A stretch of 64,000 nt of DNA. Source: Theobroma cacao. Lineage: Eukaryota > Streptophyta > Magnoliopsida > Malvales > Malvaceae. Every line of letters starts with the position of its first letter. Position 1 is the stretch's first letter. Below are positions 11,278 to 22,395 of the stretch, piece by piece. The stretch is from positions 24,138,614 through 24,202,613 of the forward strand of contig NC_030858.1 of NCBI RefSeq assembly GCF_000208745.1, given 5' to 3'. The position numbers and the translations under genes were made by a program. Below the pieces are notes generated by a model. It ran no database searches, was not told where the DNA came from, and was given only the letters and a program-made list of their open reading frames with translations.

Positions 11278-14068
11278 TGTCACGACCCGAAACTCTCATC
11301 AGGTCCATGACAACAGTCGTGACATCCCGATAGGCACTCATTACCCTGAATACAGATCGAAACCCCGCAAGACTTACCATCAGCTTCCACATCTCCTCAA
11401 TGAGCGACAGTTATTAAATCTCGCATTTCAAGAAATCATAAGTCATTTCCAAATCAAAACAATAAAATATTATTTTTTGGCTCACATGGGCATTTTAGTC
11501 ATTTTTCTTCAAAAATACCCAAACCCGCCAAAAACATGGTGTAAAAGCTAAATATGCTCATACATACTTTAAATTAGATAACTGAAGTATAAAATTACTT
11601 TTACAGTGACACGTGAGCCCACTTCTAACCAAAATGCATTGGAAGCTGAAAACCTACAACTTTTGCTGATTCAAGTCCAAATGAAGGTTCTTGTCAAAGT
11701 CAAATAACTATGGAATTCCCCGAGCCTGAAATGTGAGGAAATAAGGGTGGTGAGATTATAAAATCCCGGTGAATAAACAATTACCATCAAAAGCATCTAA
11801 AGCCGAGTAAATGGAGACAATATAAAAACGTTATATCTCAATAATGTTCATAACGCAAAATTCATTTCAATCTATACCAAACAATTTCTTTTTGTCAAAA
11901 TTTCCCGACTTATGAGTTTCTTAAACTTGGCCCCTGCTAGAATCATTCTCGCGGGTACCTTCGTCAAGGTATCCCACTTAGACCGCCAAGGCTGTTAAAT
12001 ATACCATACCCATAAACATGTTTTCGCATCTGACACAGTCTTTCCTTGACGTTGGCTGAGTCTCACTCTCACGTGGTGGCCCGAACGTGAGGTGCACTCA
12101 AATCTTACCTCAAGAGATACTTCATCCAACATCTCCCCCCCAGAGGTAAATATATGATTGGGTTACCGTGCCCCTCTCATAGGCAGTCCACGAAAACCCC
12201 TACCACTGCAGTGACCGTTTAATATACCACCAGACCCATAAAATTTTCAATAGCATAATATGGCGAATAAAATGTAATCCAGTCTACCGAGACCAATCCA
12301 AAACTGTTCATATATTTCATGCCAACCCCAAAAATTTAGCCATCATGCTACCATAGTGTCATAAGCCACAATTTCAATAACATATAAAATCATAAATTTC
12401 AACACAGTCTCCATATACTCAATTTTTCCAAAACAATATTTGATTTCAAAACTAGTATAAATCTCATTTTTATTAAAAAATATTTTAATTGAAAAGCATA
12501 ATATTTTATAATTTAAACTCACCATTCAATAAAAGAATCAAACAAGTATAATTACTCTAGATATTTAAGACGATAAATTGTCCACTCACAGTTCTAGGAG
12601 TCGATGTACTCCTAATCCCAGTCTTCAAGCACAATCTCTGTACTTTTACCAATGTAATTTGCTCACCACCTATCCACAATGTACAACACATAATTCACCA
12701 TATTAATGCTTGACCATTATAAAATCAATTCAGGCTCAGTGTATATGCATGCTATGATATGCAACTTATCCGACTACAGCTTAAATGTGGTACTGACCTA
12801 ATTCGGCCTATTACCCGATTAAATGACAATTGTGTCCGATTTGGCTCCAAATTGCTCCATTTCATTTCTAATATTTCAATTCACTAAATACAATTCCAAT
12901 AATCTAAAATTCAGCCTAACAACCCTCACAATTCTTCTTGAAAATTTCGGCCATTGTGGTGCACTATCACTAAAAATTTTCCCATTCCATTTTCTCACCA
13001 TAAATCATCATTTCATCAATTTTTCAACCAATTCACTTGATCACAAAATCAATTCATTACTTCTACACTTCACATAGGGTTCTGCCATTGAAGGTTCATG
13101 GGGAAAATGGATTCTTTTCTTGTTGTTTTGTTTCTAAACATGCTTAACTAACTAAAAACACTAACATAACTTAGAATCAAATCAATCTGACATCATTCTC
13201 TCTCCATACCCATTCCAACCAGCCATGAATTCATCATGAAAACATGTAATTTAACCATTGAAAATGAGGAGAAATGCATGGGAAAGGTAGATCACAAGTC
13301 AAAATCAAGAAATTTTACCTTTTGTCACTTGTTTCCTTGAATTTTCACCAATTTTCCCTTGAATTTCTCCACCTAGGGTTTTTGTTTTTCTTTTCTCCCT
13401 TTGTTCTTTTTTGCTCTTGGTTTGGCCAGCCATATGAAAGAAATAGGCTGATTTTTATGCCTTTTTATAAAGAAACAATAAAATAATAAAAGCATGACAC
13501 ATGGCATTCCATGATTGGTCCATTTTTTAAAATTCTTATCTTTTAAGCTTTACATCTCCACCACACATTATTCAACGGTCAAAAATGATGATGGGTGAAG
13601 ACCTTGTGCTGAAAAAATGCTCTAGGGGTGCAAAATTACCGTTTTGCCCCCTGGTGATAAAATTACCATTTCGCCCTTATACTCTAAATTATGCCGAAAT
13701 TAAAATTTTTCACTTTTAAACCTCAAATCATACTTCAATAAGTCAAATGGGGCCAAAAAAATCTTTTCTAAAATTCCCATTTATCCCCAAGTGAAAAATG
13801 ACCATTTTGCCCATAGATAGTGAAAATTCTAGTTTGACTCCAAATTGATCCTCGAACTCTGAATTACCATTTTGAGTCATCCCTAGACTGTGAAACTCTT
13901 AATTTCACCTTTAAATTCCTATTTGAACTAGTTCGAGGCTTAATCGACTTAATGGTACCATTAGGGGCAATATCGTCTTTTAACGATTTTTCGAACTTCC
14001 TAAATATGCAAACATTCTATTGAGCATGTAAATGACGTCGTAATTATTTTATAGAACAAGGTCTGACA
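11278..14068 (-). repeat. Solo LTR S1 with 5-bp target duplication
   Basis: Read on the plus strand it starts TGTCACGACCC at 11278 and ends GTCTGACA at 14068, 2791 bases with TG and CA termini. It is flanked by TCTAG at 11273-11277 and TCTAG at 14069-14073. No internal region is present, so it is the product of LTR-LTR recombination. It is homologous, in inverted orientation, to S2 (54654-57653) and to much of the LTR of element C (47341-50840). A TATA-like TATAAAAA lies at 13462-13469 on the minus strand. It carries the conserved hairpins described under findings (for example 12161-12198). Confidence 0.93.
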
Positions 14069-14073
14069 TCTAG

Positions 14074-15073
14074 GCCGTCTCATGGAAAAGGATCCCTCAC
14101 TACCCTTAGAATCCTTGTGACTCTAAATCTTGACCCTTCTAAACCAATTTCTAGCTGTTCTAGTCTCAATAGTCCTCATCTCTATCCTCTGAGCATAGTC
14201 GACGGCTGAAACATAAGAATCAAACTCTCAAAAAGCCATTCCCTTAAACACGGGCTTCATTAACCCATCGACAAATCTCTTAATCTTCATCTCCTTCGTG
14301 GAGATAAGATATGGTGCATATTGAGTCACATGAGTAAACTTAACATTATACTCTACCACTATCATTCCTGAAGTCTGCATTAATGACTCAAACTCTCGAC
14401 CTCTAACATATCGTACACTAGAGGGCAAAAAGTGATTCAAAAATGTGATATTAAACTCATCCCAAGTAAGTGGAGTGGCACCAACTGGCCTACCCCTACA
14501 TAAAGATGCATACCATTCCTAAGCCACATCTTCCAATCGGAACCCAACTAACTCCACAGCTCGAGTACCAAAACATTCTGTTGTAGCACAAATCTTATCT
14601 AAACCAGTTCGAAATGATTGGGGCTTTTTCAACGCATCACACACTGTGAAAGAAGAAGGTTTCAACCTCAAGAAATTTGAAAAAGAAATATTTAATCTAG
14701 TCCTCATTGTCTCAAACAACTGTCGGTTATCCTAACCTTGGAAACTAGGGGACGCTTGCACGGTAGATGGTCCTTCACCCTGACATCTCTACCCTAACAT
14801 CTCTTAGGCAATGACTTTCATAGTTTGGCTTAGGTCATGCATACCAATCGTTATCTGCTTAAAGGGCACACCTCTAGCTGGGTGTCCTATCTCAACCTCT
14901 AGAAATTAATCCTCCACATGATCATTAGTAGGTGTTTCAACCCTTATGGAACTTGAGAGTTTACCGCATCTGCCATGACCCCTAATAGCGGGCGTCTATG
15001 GTCTATCTATAGTATTGGCAAGAATCTCTTACTCTACCTCGTCTCTAGAAGCTGCACGAGTCATAGGCAGCAT
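14074..15073 (-). pseudogene. Element B gag N-terminal part
   Basis: Gag matching that of element A, in order: MLPMTRAAS start near 15073, FLRLKPSSF near 14680, AVELVGFRLEDVA near 14530-14560, then [24 protein letters not shown] near 14290-14370. Stops occur at several places, including one after LEDVA at the same codon as in element A. The frame breaks off at 14074, where the target duplication of S1 begins. Confidence 0.85.
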
Positions 15074-15120
15074 GATCATACCTAAACAAGAGCAATTACA
15101 CATAAGGGTCTCAATATCTA

Positions 15121-15142
15121 GATATATATATATATATATATA
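15121..15142. repeat. TA microsatellite
   Basis: About 11 TA units in the leader region of element B between the primer-binding site and gag. Confidence 0.9.
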
Positions 15143-15313
15143 TCACGTGACATTAATAAATTGGATCTAAGTTTGGAAGACAAATAAGGAATCATATACA
15201 GTTTTCCTTTTTTTATTTGTGCTCAGGTACATAAAACAAAATTAAGATTCTCACATACAACATTGACACTCTATATCACAACCAATAAAATCCTAAGACT
15301 TATACAACCTGGT

Positions 15314-15325
15314 GCTCTGATACTA
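15314..15325 (-). other. Primer-binding site of element B (one mismatch)
   Basis: On the minus strand it reads TAGTATCAGAGC, one base off the initiator tRNA-Met complement found in element A. The spacer to the LTR end at 15330 is four bases, as in A. Confidence 0.85.
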
Positions 15326-16192
15326 ACTTTGTCACATCCCATTTCCGAGACATGACCGGTGCATGGACCTATATGAGTATGGTCCGCTAGGCCTAAGCAA
15401 GCCTTGACTAACAGTGCTTGGGCTTGTCATGCATCACATTCAATTACTTTCCATTCACAAATAAATCACCATATCATTACGAAACTTATCAACATAATGA
15501 GTGGAATCTTATCCATGCATACATAGAATATACAAGTAAATCAACACTTTCACATCATTATGGAACTTCTCCACACAATGTGTGTTTTATATTTCATGCA
15601 AAATTCAATATTTACAATTTTATTATTTGTGGTTTGGCACACATCCTGTGCCCATATCGCTATGGTGTTTTTGTCATAGTCTAAACATTCTCAAATGCAC
15701 CCATATCTAGAGCTCAACACAATATTCACAATGACTAACAAATAAGAGTATATTAGTACTTATTACATAACTAAATCCCATTCTAGTGTTAACATTTAAA
15801 AGACTTGCTCGAAACACTACGAAGTATAGTGACACTGAAAGGCTAGAAGGAAGGCTCTATCACACCTACCAAGTATGAGTTAGGCTACTACTCTTCAAGT
15901 CGCTTAGCTAACTGAGCTGCTAATCTGTAAAACAAAATAGGAAAAAAAATGTGTGAGTCACAAAGACTCCGTGAGTGGATACAGGGAAGGGGACAAGTAT
16001 AAGGGGAAGAGTTTTGCTATAAACCATAATTTGCAAAACAACATGATAAACATATAAATCCTTTCAACAATCATGAATGCATTTGATAATGTTAAATGCA
16101 TGAAAATAGTGTCCATATACAAGCTCAACTTACAAACATTTGCAAAGAGATAACCAAAGGTAAACCTCGACCCTTTACAATAAAATCATGGG

Positions 16193-16404
16193 AAGTGGAC
16201 AAGTACTCAATCCACTTTACAACAAAATCATGGGAAGTGGAGACCTACTCAATCCACTTTACCACTCAACCCACTTTACCACAAATCATGAGAAGAGGAG
16301 ATATACTCAATCCATTTTACAACAAAATCATGGAAATGTGGAGACCTTCTCAATCCACATCACAACACTCATCATGGGAATGTGGAGACTTTCTTAATCC
16401 ACAT
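16193..16404 (-). repeat. Five-unit hairpin array in LTR of B
   Basis: Five units each have two 7-base arms around an 11-base loop. Arms are AAGTGGA/TCCACTT at 16193-16217 and 16235-16259, AAGAGGA/TCCATTT at 16293-16317, and ATGTGGA/TCCACAT at 16336-16360 and 16380-16404. Loops are similar (GACCTACTCAA and variants). The second arm base and its partner change together between units. Confidence 0.85.
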
Positions 16405-16993
16405 TTATAGTATTCATATGCAAGAGCAATTTAATCAACTACAATCAATTATCTTAACTAATATCTCATACCCACACTAGCTCAAAAGTCGAAGTAATCA
16501 AAGGAATTGTTCAAAATATTAAAAGGGCTTGTCTCCCCTTGTTGAAAACTACTATATAGTAGGATATTTAATTTTTACATAATAGCTTTGAAAACCATTT
16601 CAAAATGTTTTCTCACCCACAAACATATTTTTTCCTTAGTCAAATATTTATGGCAACAATGCCCATAACAAATCCATTAAATCATGCTATCATGCTTTCA
16701 ACTTTACATACTTAAATAGTTTCAAAAGTAGTGTACTCACTCATCTCGAAAATTTATTTCTACCAAGTACACGAATGTCTACTCCAACGAAATTCCGAAG
16801 GTTCAACAATTCCTAAATACCCAAATAAATATTTTTCGTTAATACTTAGTCTAGGAAACGCATAAAAATTGTTTTATGGTACTTCGAATTATTTGGGTTC
16901 ACCTAAACTAATATTCTAGACTAAATCTACTGCTCATCAAAATACCTATTTGTACAAATCTATAAAATCAATATTCTTACCTTGGGCGAGCTA

Positions 16994-17202
16994 TAGCTAG
17001 TGAGAAATCCACCTAAATCCTCTAGTTCATAGACATCAATAATTTTGGAACAATAAACCATATTTTTAGAATAAAAAATCTAAGGTTTAAAGATTCATAG
17101 CAAGTGAGAAAATCCACCTAAATCCACTAGTTCACAAACATCAATAATTTTGGAACAATAAACCATATTTTCAGAATAAAAAATCTAAGGTTTAAAGATT
17201 CA
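16994..17202. repeat. 104-base tandem duplication in LTR of B
   Basis: The segment starting TAGCTAGTGAGAAATCC at 16994 is repeated from 17098 as TAGCAAGTGAGAAAATCC, with few differences over about 104 bases. Confidence 0.9.
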
Positions 17203-17358
17203 AGAGTGGAAAAAATCTCATTTTCATTTAAAACCCAAAACCAAGCTCAAATCTTTCAAAAATGGTGATTTTGAGCAAAAATGGGTTGGAAAAGTTTAAG
17301 AGTTGGGGTTTTACTTTCAAAATGCGGTTGAGGGTTACCAACCCTAAAAAAATGTGGT

Positions 17359-17368
17359 ATATTTATAA
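17359..17368 (-). promoter_or_regulatory. TATA-like box in LTR of B
   Basis: TATAAATATA on the minus strand, inside the LTR and in the orientation of element B. Assigned by motif and context only. Confidence 0.5.
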
Positions 17369-17411
17369 GCTAAAGTGTGAAAATACGTTTTTACCCCTAT
17401 TATTTTTTTGA

Positions 17412-17560
17412 AATCAACGAAATCGATACATTTGGTTTTGGAAAAAATGTATCGATACATTATGAACTTGTATCGATATATGTTCATCAGAAACGCTTTT
17501 TGGACTAAATGTATCGATATATCATGAACATATATCGATACATTTCAGATAGAATACAAT
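17412..17560. repeat. Cluster of TATCGATA palindromes in LTR of B
   Basis: Five copies of ATCGATA-type palindromes, several as ATGTATCGATACAT, within 150 bases on the U3 side of the LTR. They may be protein-binding sites or arms of larger hairpins. Confidence 0.8.
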
Positions 17561-18096
17561 TTTTTAGACAAATTTCATATAAAACCTACCCAACTTATTC
17601 ACATTAAATACTATTTAAGTAAATGTCCTCTTTACATTTTACTCTCCATTTACTTAAAGTATTTAATGTAAATAAGCAAACAATCCCCCATTTGGATTCA
17701 ATAAAAATATAACAAAAGACAAGATCCAAAACAATCAAAATCTAAATTTTGGTTTCAAGAACAAAATCGAAAAAGTTTGACTAAAATTAAATTTGCAGCC
17801 CCCATTTACCATAGCAAATGCACACCCAAAATTATGAAAAAAATCATTTTTGGTCTTCTAAAAATCAAGGGAATCATTACCGTCATTTTTTATTTCCAAA
17901 AGATTGTTCTATAAATATCACATATTTTGACCACTCCCAAACTTAGAAAATTTTCAACTTCAAAAGTGACAAACAACCAAAAGTGTCAATGAATTTTTTT
18001 GAAGGGTAAAACTAAGTTTCATAGTCAAAATATCTAATCTAGATGCTCACCTAAGGATTTCCTAACTTATCCTCTTCCTGAAAGCGAGATATCACA

Positions 18097-18960
18097 TATT
18101 GCTATCTTTGTTTGAAATTTGAAAAACCCACTGCTAAAGTATCGATACTTGAGGACAAGTATTGATACCTGATAACCACTGGACACAATCTACGAGCTAA
18201 GAGAGAAGTCATAAGCAAAGAGGCTGAATCTTTATAAAATGTGTGTGCAAGCTTTTCTCTACTCTCAAATCTTTTATTTGTTGAAAACCAAGTTCTTACA
18301 AGAGTTTATTGTGTTATGCGAGTCTCAAAAACGTTTTTCAAGCTTACAAATATTTATCATCCTTAAAATCACAAAAGTTTTCAAAGATTCCAGTTCACCC
18401 CCTCTTGAAATTTCACTATATTTGAGCTAATTAAACTAACAATATTGAAAAGATTTGGGCTAAAAAGTGTAAAGAGCTTATCTCTAATTCATATTTTCTC
18501 TAAGGGCTTAACTCGTACATTTCAGAGTGAAAATTCGGCTCCTACAAAAGGTGTGTAGATCAATTAGTGATCAAGTTGCACATCCGTTAAAGTTGTTAGC
18601 TTGTGTTATTAAGTGCCGGACCATTCTTTTGTTGTAAGATTGAGTGCGAGAATGTACTCCTTGGGATTGTAAGATTGGGATTTAAGCTTAAGATAGCACA
18701 TTTTGTAAATGTTTGACGAAAATGTTAATTTCAATAGTTTACTAAAGAATTGAGAGAAGGACTATCAAGTTAGAGGGGTGTAGGTTTAGGTGGCTTAACC
18801 ACTATAAATTGATATTCACTCTCTACTATTTACCCTTCTTCACTAAGTGAATTATTTCCTCATACAGTTTCATTCATCTCTTTAGTACCTTGTTTTTTCA
18901 GGTTCTTAGTTTTCCAAAAACTTCCTTTAATTGCCTAGCTTGAGAGCAATAATTAAGTCG
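18097..18960 (+). repeat. Copia-LTR-like remnants
   Basis: Two features recall the copia LTR at 42853-44853: AGTTCACCCCCTCTTG near 18382 resembles the LTR end near 44816, and the text around 18778-18830 (GTGTAGGTTTAGGTGG, then CTTAACCACTATAAATTG) resembles 44648-44680. The order does not match one LTR, so this is probably two degraded fragments. No coding sequence seen. Confidence 0.45.
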
Positions 18961-19691
18961 TATCTCTATGACCAGGAAGAAACTTTTAACATTAATAGGT
19001 CTTAAATTTATGTCTGGATATGTATGAGTTTAATCCAATATTATGTTACTATTTGATTGTATTAATAGATTTGTCATTAGTTTCTTCTATAAGATGTTTG
19101 ATTGTGATATATAATTATTACTTAAAAATAGTACAATTTTATAAAAAGAAAAAGAAAAAGGAAAATATCAAAAAGCATGATGAAGGAGATCTTCTTGCTC
19201 GAGATATGTAATTCTATGTTTCAATCTTGTCTATTTTAGTTATGGGTACATATGCCTTGGCAATTGGCAGAGAGCTCTCTGATTGGATGGTAGGGTTGGA
19301 CTTTGCAAAGATATATACCTCATTTTCTTTGAATATTTATACAACATCATTCTATTCATTGGATCTTATCCTGAATTGAATTGGGAAATTATTAGAGGTC
19401 AAGGGCGTTAGGTGCGCCGGATCAAATGCATTTGTTATTAATGGACAAAAAACCAATCCAATTATGACAGTTTTGTCTTTTCTATATTCTTCAATTGGAA
19501 AGTCATTTGAATATAATATTGAAATTTGCATTTTATATAACACTAGCAATTGTTGTCTGCACATCACGGCAGGTTGCAAATATACGAGTATATTGACGTG
19601 AAATTGTAGTGTATTAATTTCTTTCAACAATTTTGGTGGAAGAAAAAGACGATTATAAAATATTTTATTATAGATCCAATAATTAATAAAA
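18961..19691. other. Unassigned AT-rich sequence
   Basis: No gene or repeat family was recognised. Small open frames here lack recognisable domains. Confidence 0.5.
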
Positions 19692-20153
19692 GGTATAATA
19701 TTTAAAATATTCTTAACTATTCAAGAAAATTTATATGAAATTTTATTTTTTTTATTACTTTCAATCAAATCTTTATATTTTTATTTTATATCAAATAAGT
19801 CTTTATAATAAACGGTTGACTAGTTATTATTAAGCAAAATACCACTTATCTTTTTTTGTACAACATGGTATGCTAACATGCTATGGGGGATGATAATATG
19901 ATGTGGTGATGTAGCATGATGACTTGATCACTTGATATTATGATATGATCACATGGTATTTTCACTCTCCACGTTAACACCACATTAGCATAAAATGACA
20001 AATAGTATTTTAACTAATGATAATTAATCAACCGTTAATCATAAAAACCTATTTGATTTAGAATAAAATACAAACTTGATTTAATGCAATAGAAGAATAA
20101 AAATATATTTAAATTTTTTAAAATAATTTAAGAGTTTTTAAAAGTGTCGTATC
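19692..20153. mobile_element. Fold-back (MITE-like) element with long inverted repeats
   Basis: Roughly 19692-19880 is an imperfect inverted copy of 19965-20153. Diagnostic pairs are AACGGTTGAC near 19812 with GTTAATCATA context near 20030, and ATATCAAATAAGTC near 19788 with ACCTATTTGATTTAG near 20050. A spacer of about 85 bases separates the arms. No ORF is present. Family and target duplication are uncertain; TAAAA occurs at or near both ends. Confidence 0.65.
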
Positions 20154-20712
20154 TAAAATGTTCTAATTAATGCTCTTTACTACCCAAAAAACTAATAATA
20201 GAGGATTCCTTTCATTTGAAATTAATTTATCTGTTAATTAAATATACACTTGATTCAACTTTTATTCAAAAAGATATTGGTCATTGTGGTTACGTGCGTG
20301 ATATTAATACCTTCAAATATAAATACCGTTTACATGCATTCTTGCCCATTAAAAAGAAATTTATGTGACATCAATGATGAGGAATCAAACTTTGACAAAT
20401 GGCACTCATGGGTTCATCAATTATCCCTTCATTCCCTTCTCACCATGCCAACATCATCTAAGATTTAAAATTCTTTTTCTTATTTAAGTTTTCTAACTGT
20501 TATATATGCATTGTAATCAACAATGACATTTGCTCTATCCATAACTACTATGGTATTTTGAATTTGTTGTTAAATTTTTTCAACTTGGATGTTAATTATA
20601 TAAAGCATTCTATAAATATAAATTTTAGGAAATAATTATTTAAACTTCTTTTAAAGTTATTAAAGAAATATTTTTTATTCAAATTTCAATCAATAATAAT
20701 TTGATAGAAAAG
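20154..20712. other. Unassigned AT-rich sequence
   Basis: A small open frame at 20250-20468 has no recognisable domain and no coding support. Nothing else stands out. Confidence 0.5.
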
Positions 20713-21110
20713 ACACTAAAAAAAAAGCAATTTCACCGACGAAAATAATTTCATTAGTGATAATTCATTGGTAATTATCAATAGATTGTCGATAAATTAC
20801 TAATGAATATGTGAACAATAAATCACATATGGAATATCAACGGATTACTGATAGAAATTTTCAATGGACTCTATGTTGTTGGCATTCGGTCGACAAAGTT
20901 TAGACATCAAAAAAAGATGCATGGTGCCAAATTTACCGACCAATAATTCTATCAATAATAGCAATTACAGACATAATTTTTTGATTGTCACTTTTGGTGA
21001 GTGGGAACTGAATTTATCAACAGAATATTCTATTGGTAATGCCAATTAAATTTTTTAAGTTTACCAATGGAATTTCTATTGATAATTCCATTGGTAAATC
21101 AAATAAAAAA
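20713..21110 (+). mobile_element. CACTA-like terminus with subterminal repeats
   Basis: The segment begins CACTAAAAAAAAAGC and then carries ACCGACGAAA and many short direct and inverted copies of ATTGGTAAT, CCATTGGTAA and CTATTGATAAT. This resembles the ends of plant En/Spm (CACTA) elements, which start CACTA and hold short subterminal repeats such as ACCGACGG. The opposite terminus was not found, so this is a fragment or an unbounded element. Confidence 0.5.
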
Positions 21111-21398
21111 AAAGCTTCTGCTAAACCCTAAACCCTAGTCCCTCCCTCTCCCCTTGATTCCTTTCTTCCCCTAGCCGTTGTCGAGCTTCCCTATTTCTCT
21201 TGCACCTCGTTGAGCCTCCCCTCACTCCCTTACCCTATTGAGCCTCCCCTACATTCTGCCCCACTGGTAATCCGACATTTGTTGAGGAACGCAATGGCGA
21301 GGAAAAAGGAGGTTAAGAGGTTGCTCAAAATGGTCTCACATGAAGCCGCCATGGTGGAGGCTCAAGCCACTGTATACACTATTCCTGAAGTCAATTGA
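21111..21398 (+). pseudogene. Leader-like sequence plus short ORF, possible captured gene piece
   Basis: A pyrimidine-rich stretch (21117-21280, with two AAACCCTA units and repeated CCTCCCCT) looks like a plant 5' leader. It is followed by an ATG in good context (GCAATGGCG at 21292) and 34 codons, MARKKEVKRLLKMVSHEAAM and onward, ending at 21398. The peptide is too short to assign. It directly follows the CACTA-like terminus, so it could be the first exon of a transposon gene or a captured host fragment. A longer upstream in-frame start at 21210 is less likely because it would lie in the leader-like sequence. Confidence 0.3.
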
Positions 21399-21639
21399 TT
21401 ATCTTGTCTTTCATTTCTATTTTCATTTTAATTTGGTTTGATTAGATCTTTTATCTTATTTTATTTCTTATTTCTTATTGTTTGGGCTTCTCTAGTCTTT
21501 AATCATAAATGAAGCTTATAAGAAATAAAAGAGACCAAATTAGGTATGTAGGTATAAGAGACCAAAAATATATATATTTAATCATAAATAAAATAAGTTA
21601 GGTATCTAGTAGAAATAAAATACTTAGGTATACAAATTT

Positions 21640-21672
21640 ATATATATATATATATTATATATATACCTTAGN

Positions 21673-21712
<40 letters not shown>
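21640..21712. repeat. TA microsatellite with one undetermined base
   Basis: Two runs of TA units flank a short break with a single N at 21672. Confidence 0.95.
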
Positions 21713-21713
<1 letters not shown>

Positions 21714-22395
21714 TGTAGGTATATATAAACAATGAAAGAATATGGCATAATACAAAATCATAATATAAAAATATATAATGGTTGTTCTGAGATTGACATC
21801 GATGATGAAATGTTTATTAGAAATGTGAGAAGTCGCAATTTCGAATGACCTTTTTTAGGCTAGAGATTTCAATTAAGACTCTACCAATACTATGGGAGGG
21901 TTTTAATTTTGAATCTTGATGTTTGCTATTTTGATTGAATGAAAAACACATTAACTTAATTACTAATCAAACAAAAATATAAAAACAAGAAGAAATAGTG
22001 AAATAATAATAATAGTAAATGCGAAAGAGAATAGATAAAACATATATAGTTTTGAAATATAGGATTATATAAAATAATGGTCTTCATAATGATGAATAAT
22101 TAGTAAAAAATAAAATTTTCAAAGATAGTAAACTCATAATAATAATGAACATAACTAAAATATAAAAAGCAAATGCATATAATCATAAAAAAATAGCTTT
22201 ATAAAAAAATTTTGAATTATAAGAAATATATGCATAAATAATAATAAGTTTAAAATAAAATATTTGATGAAAGAAATAGCCTTTAGGTACAAAAGAGTTA
22301 CTCGAAAGTTAAGAACAAATATTGAAATTATTTAGGCACATCGCACATCATCATTGCACAGTTAAATGTCATGGCATGTAGCTATATTCTATAAA
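21713..22395. other. Unassigned AT-rich sequence
   Basis: No gene, clear repeat or terminal structure seen. It may be the upstream part of the LTR that ends near 23190. Confidence 0.4.

Larger units (their letters stand above)
8146..18096 (-). mobile_element. Element B: decayed Tekay-like Ty3 element hosting A and S1
   Basis: An older relative of element A in the same orientation. Its integrase part begins exactly where the LTR of A ends at 8145, and matches the integrase region of A at about 1262 onward, so A inserted into B. The remaining C-terminal pol and the 3' LTR of B must lie left of the window. Order leftwards from 18096: 5' LTR (18096-15330), primer-binding site, gag, protease, RT, RNase H, integrase. 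Solo LTR S1 interrupts gag. Stops and frameshifts are frequent throughout. Confidence 0.88.
15330..18096 (-). repeat. 5' LTR of element B
   Basis: Read on the plus strand it starts TGTCACATCCC at 15330 and ends GATATCACA at 18096, 2767 bases; in element sense it starts TGTGATATCTCGC. A TATA-like box (TATAAATATA on the minus strand) lies at 17359-17368. Inside are a five-unit hairpin array (16193-16404), a 104-base tandem duplication (16994-17202) and a cluster of TATCGATA palindromes (17412-17560). Only one flank is in the window, so a target duplication cannot be checked. The start is assigned by the primer-binding site; the 18096 end is by TG/CA pattern only. Confidence 0.75.

Noticed and set aside
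13274..13486. 70-codon frame in S1
   Set aside because: It is LTR leader sequence; the opposite-strand counterpart in S2 (55226-55411) shows the same repeat-derived frame.
16193..16404. Possible CRISPR array
   Set aside because: Short hairpin units without unique spacers or cas genes, inside an LTR.
21124..21138. Telomere-type repeat AAACCCTA
   Set aside because: Only two units; such pairs are common in plant gene leaders.
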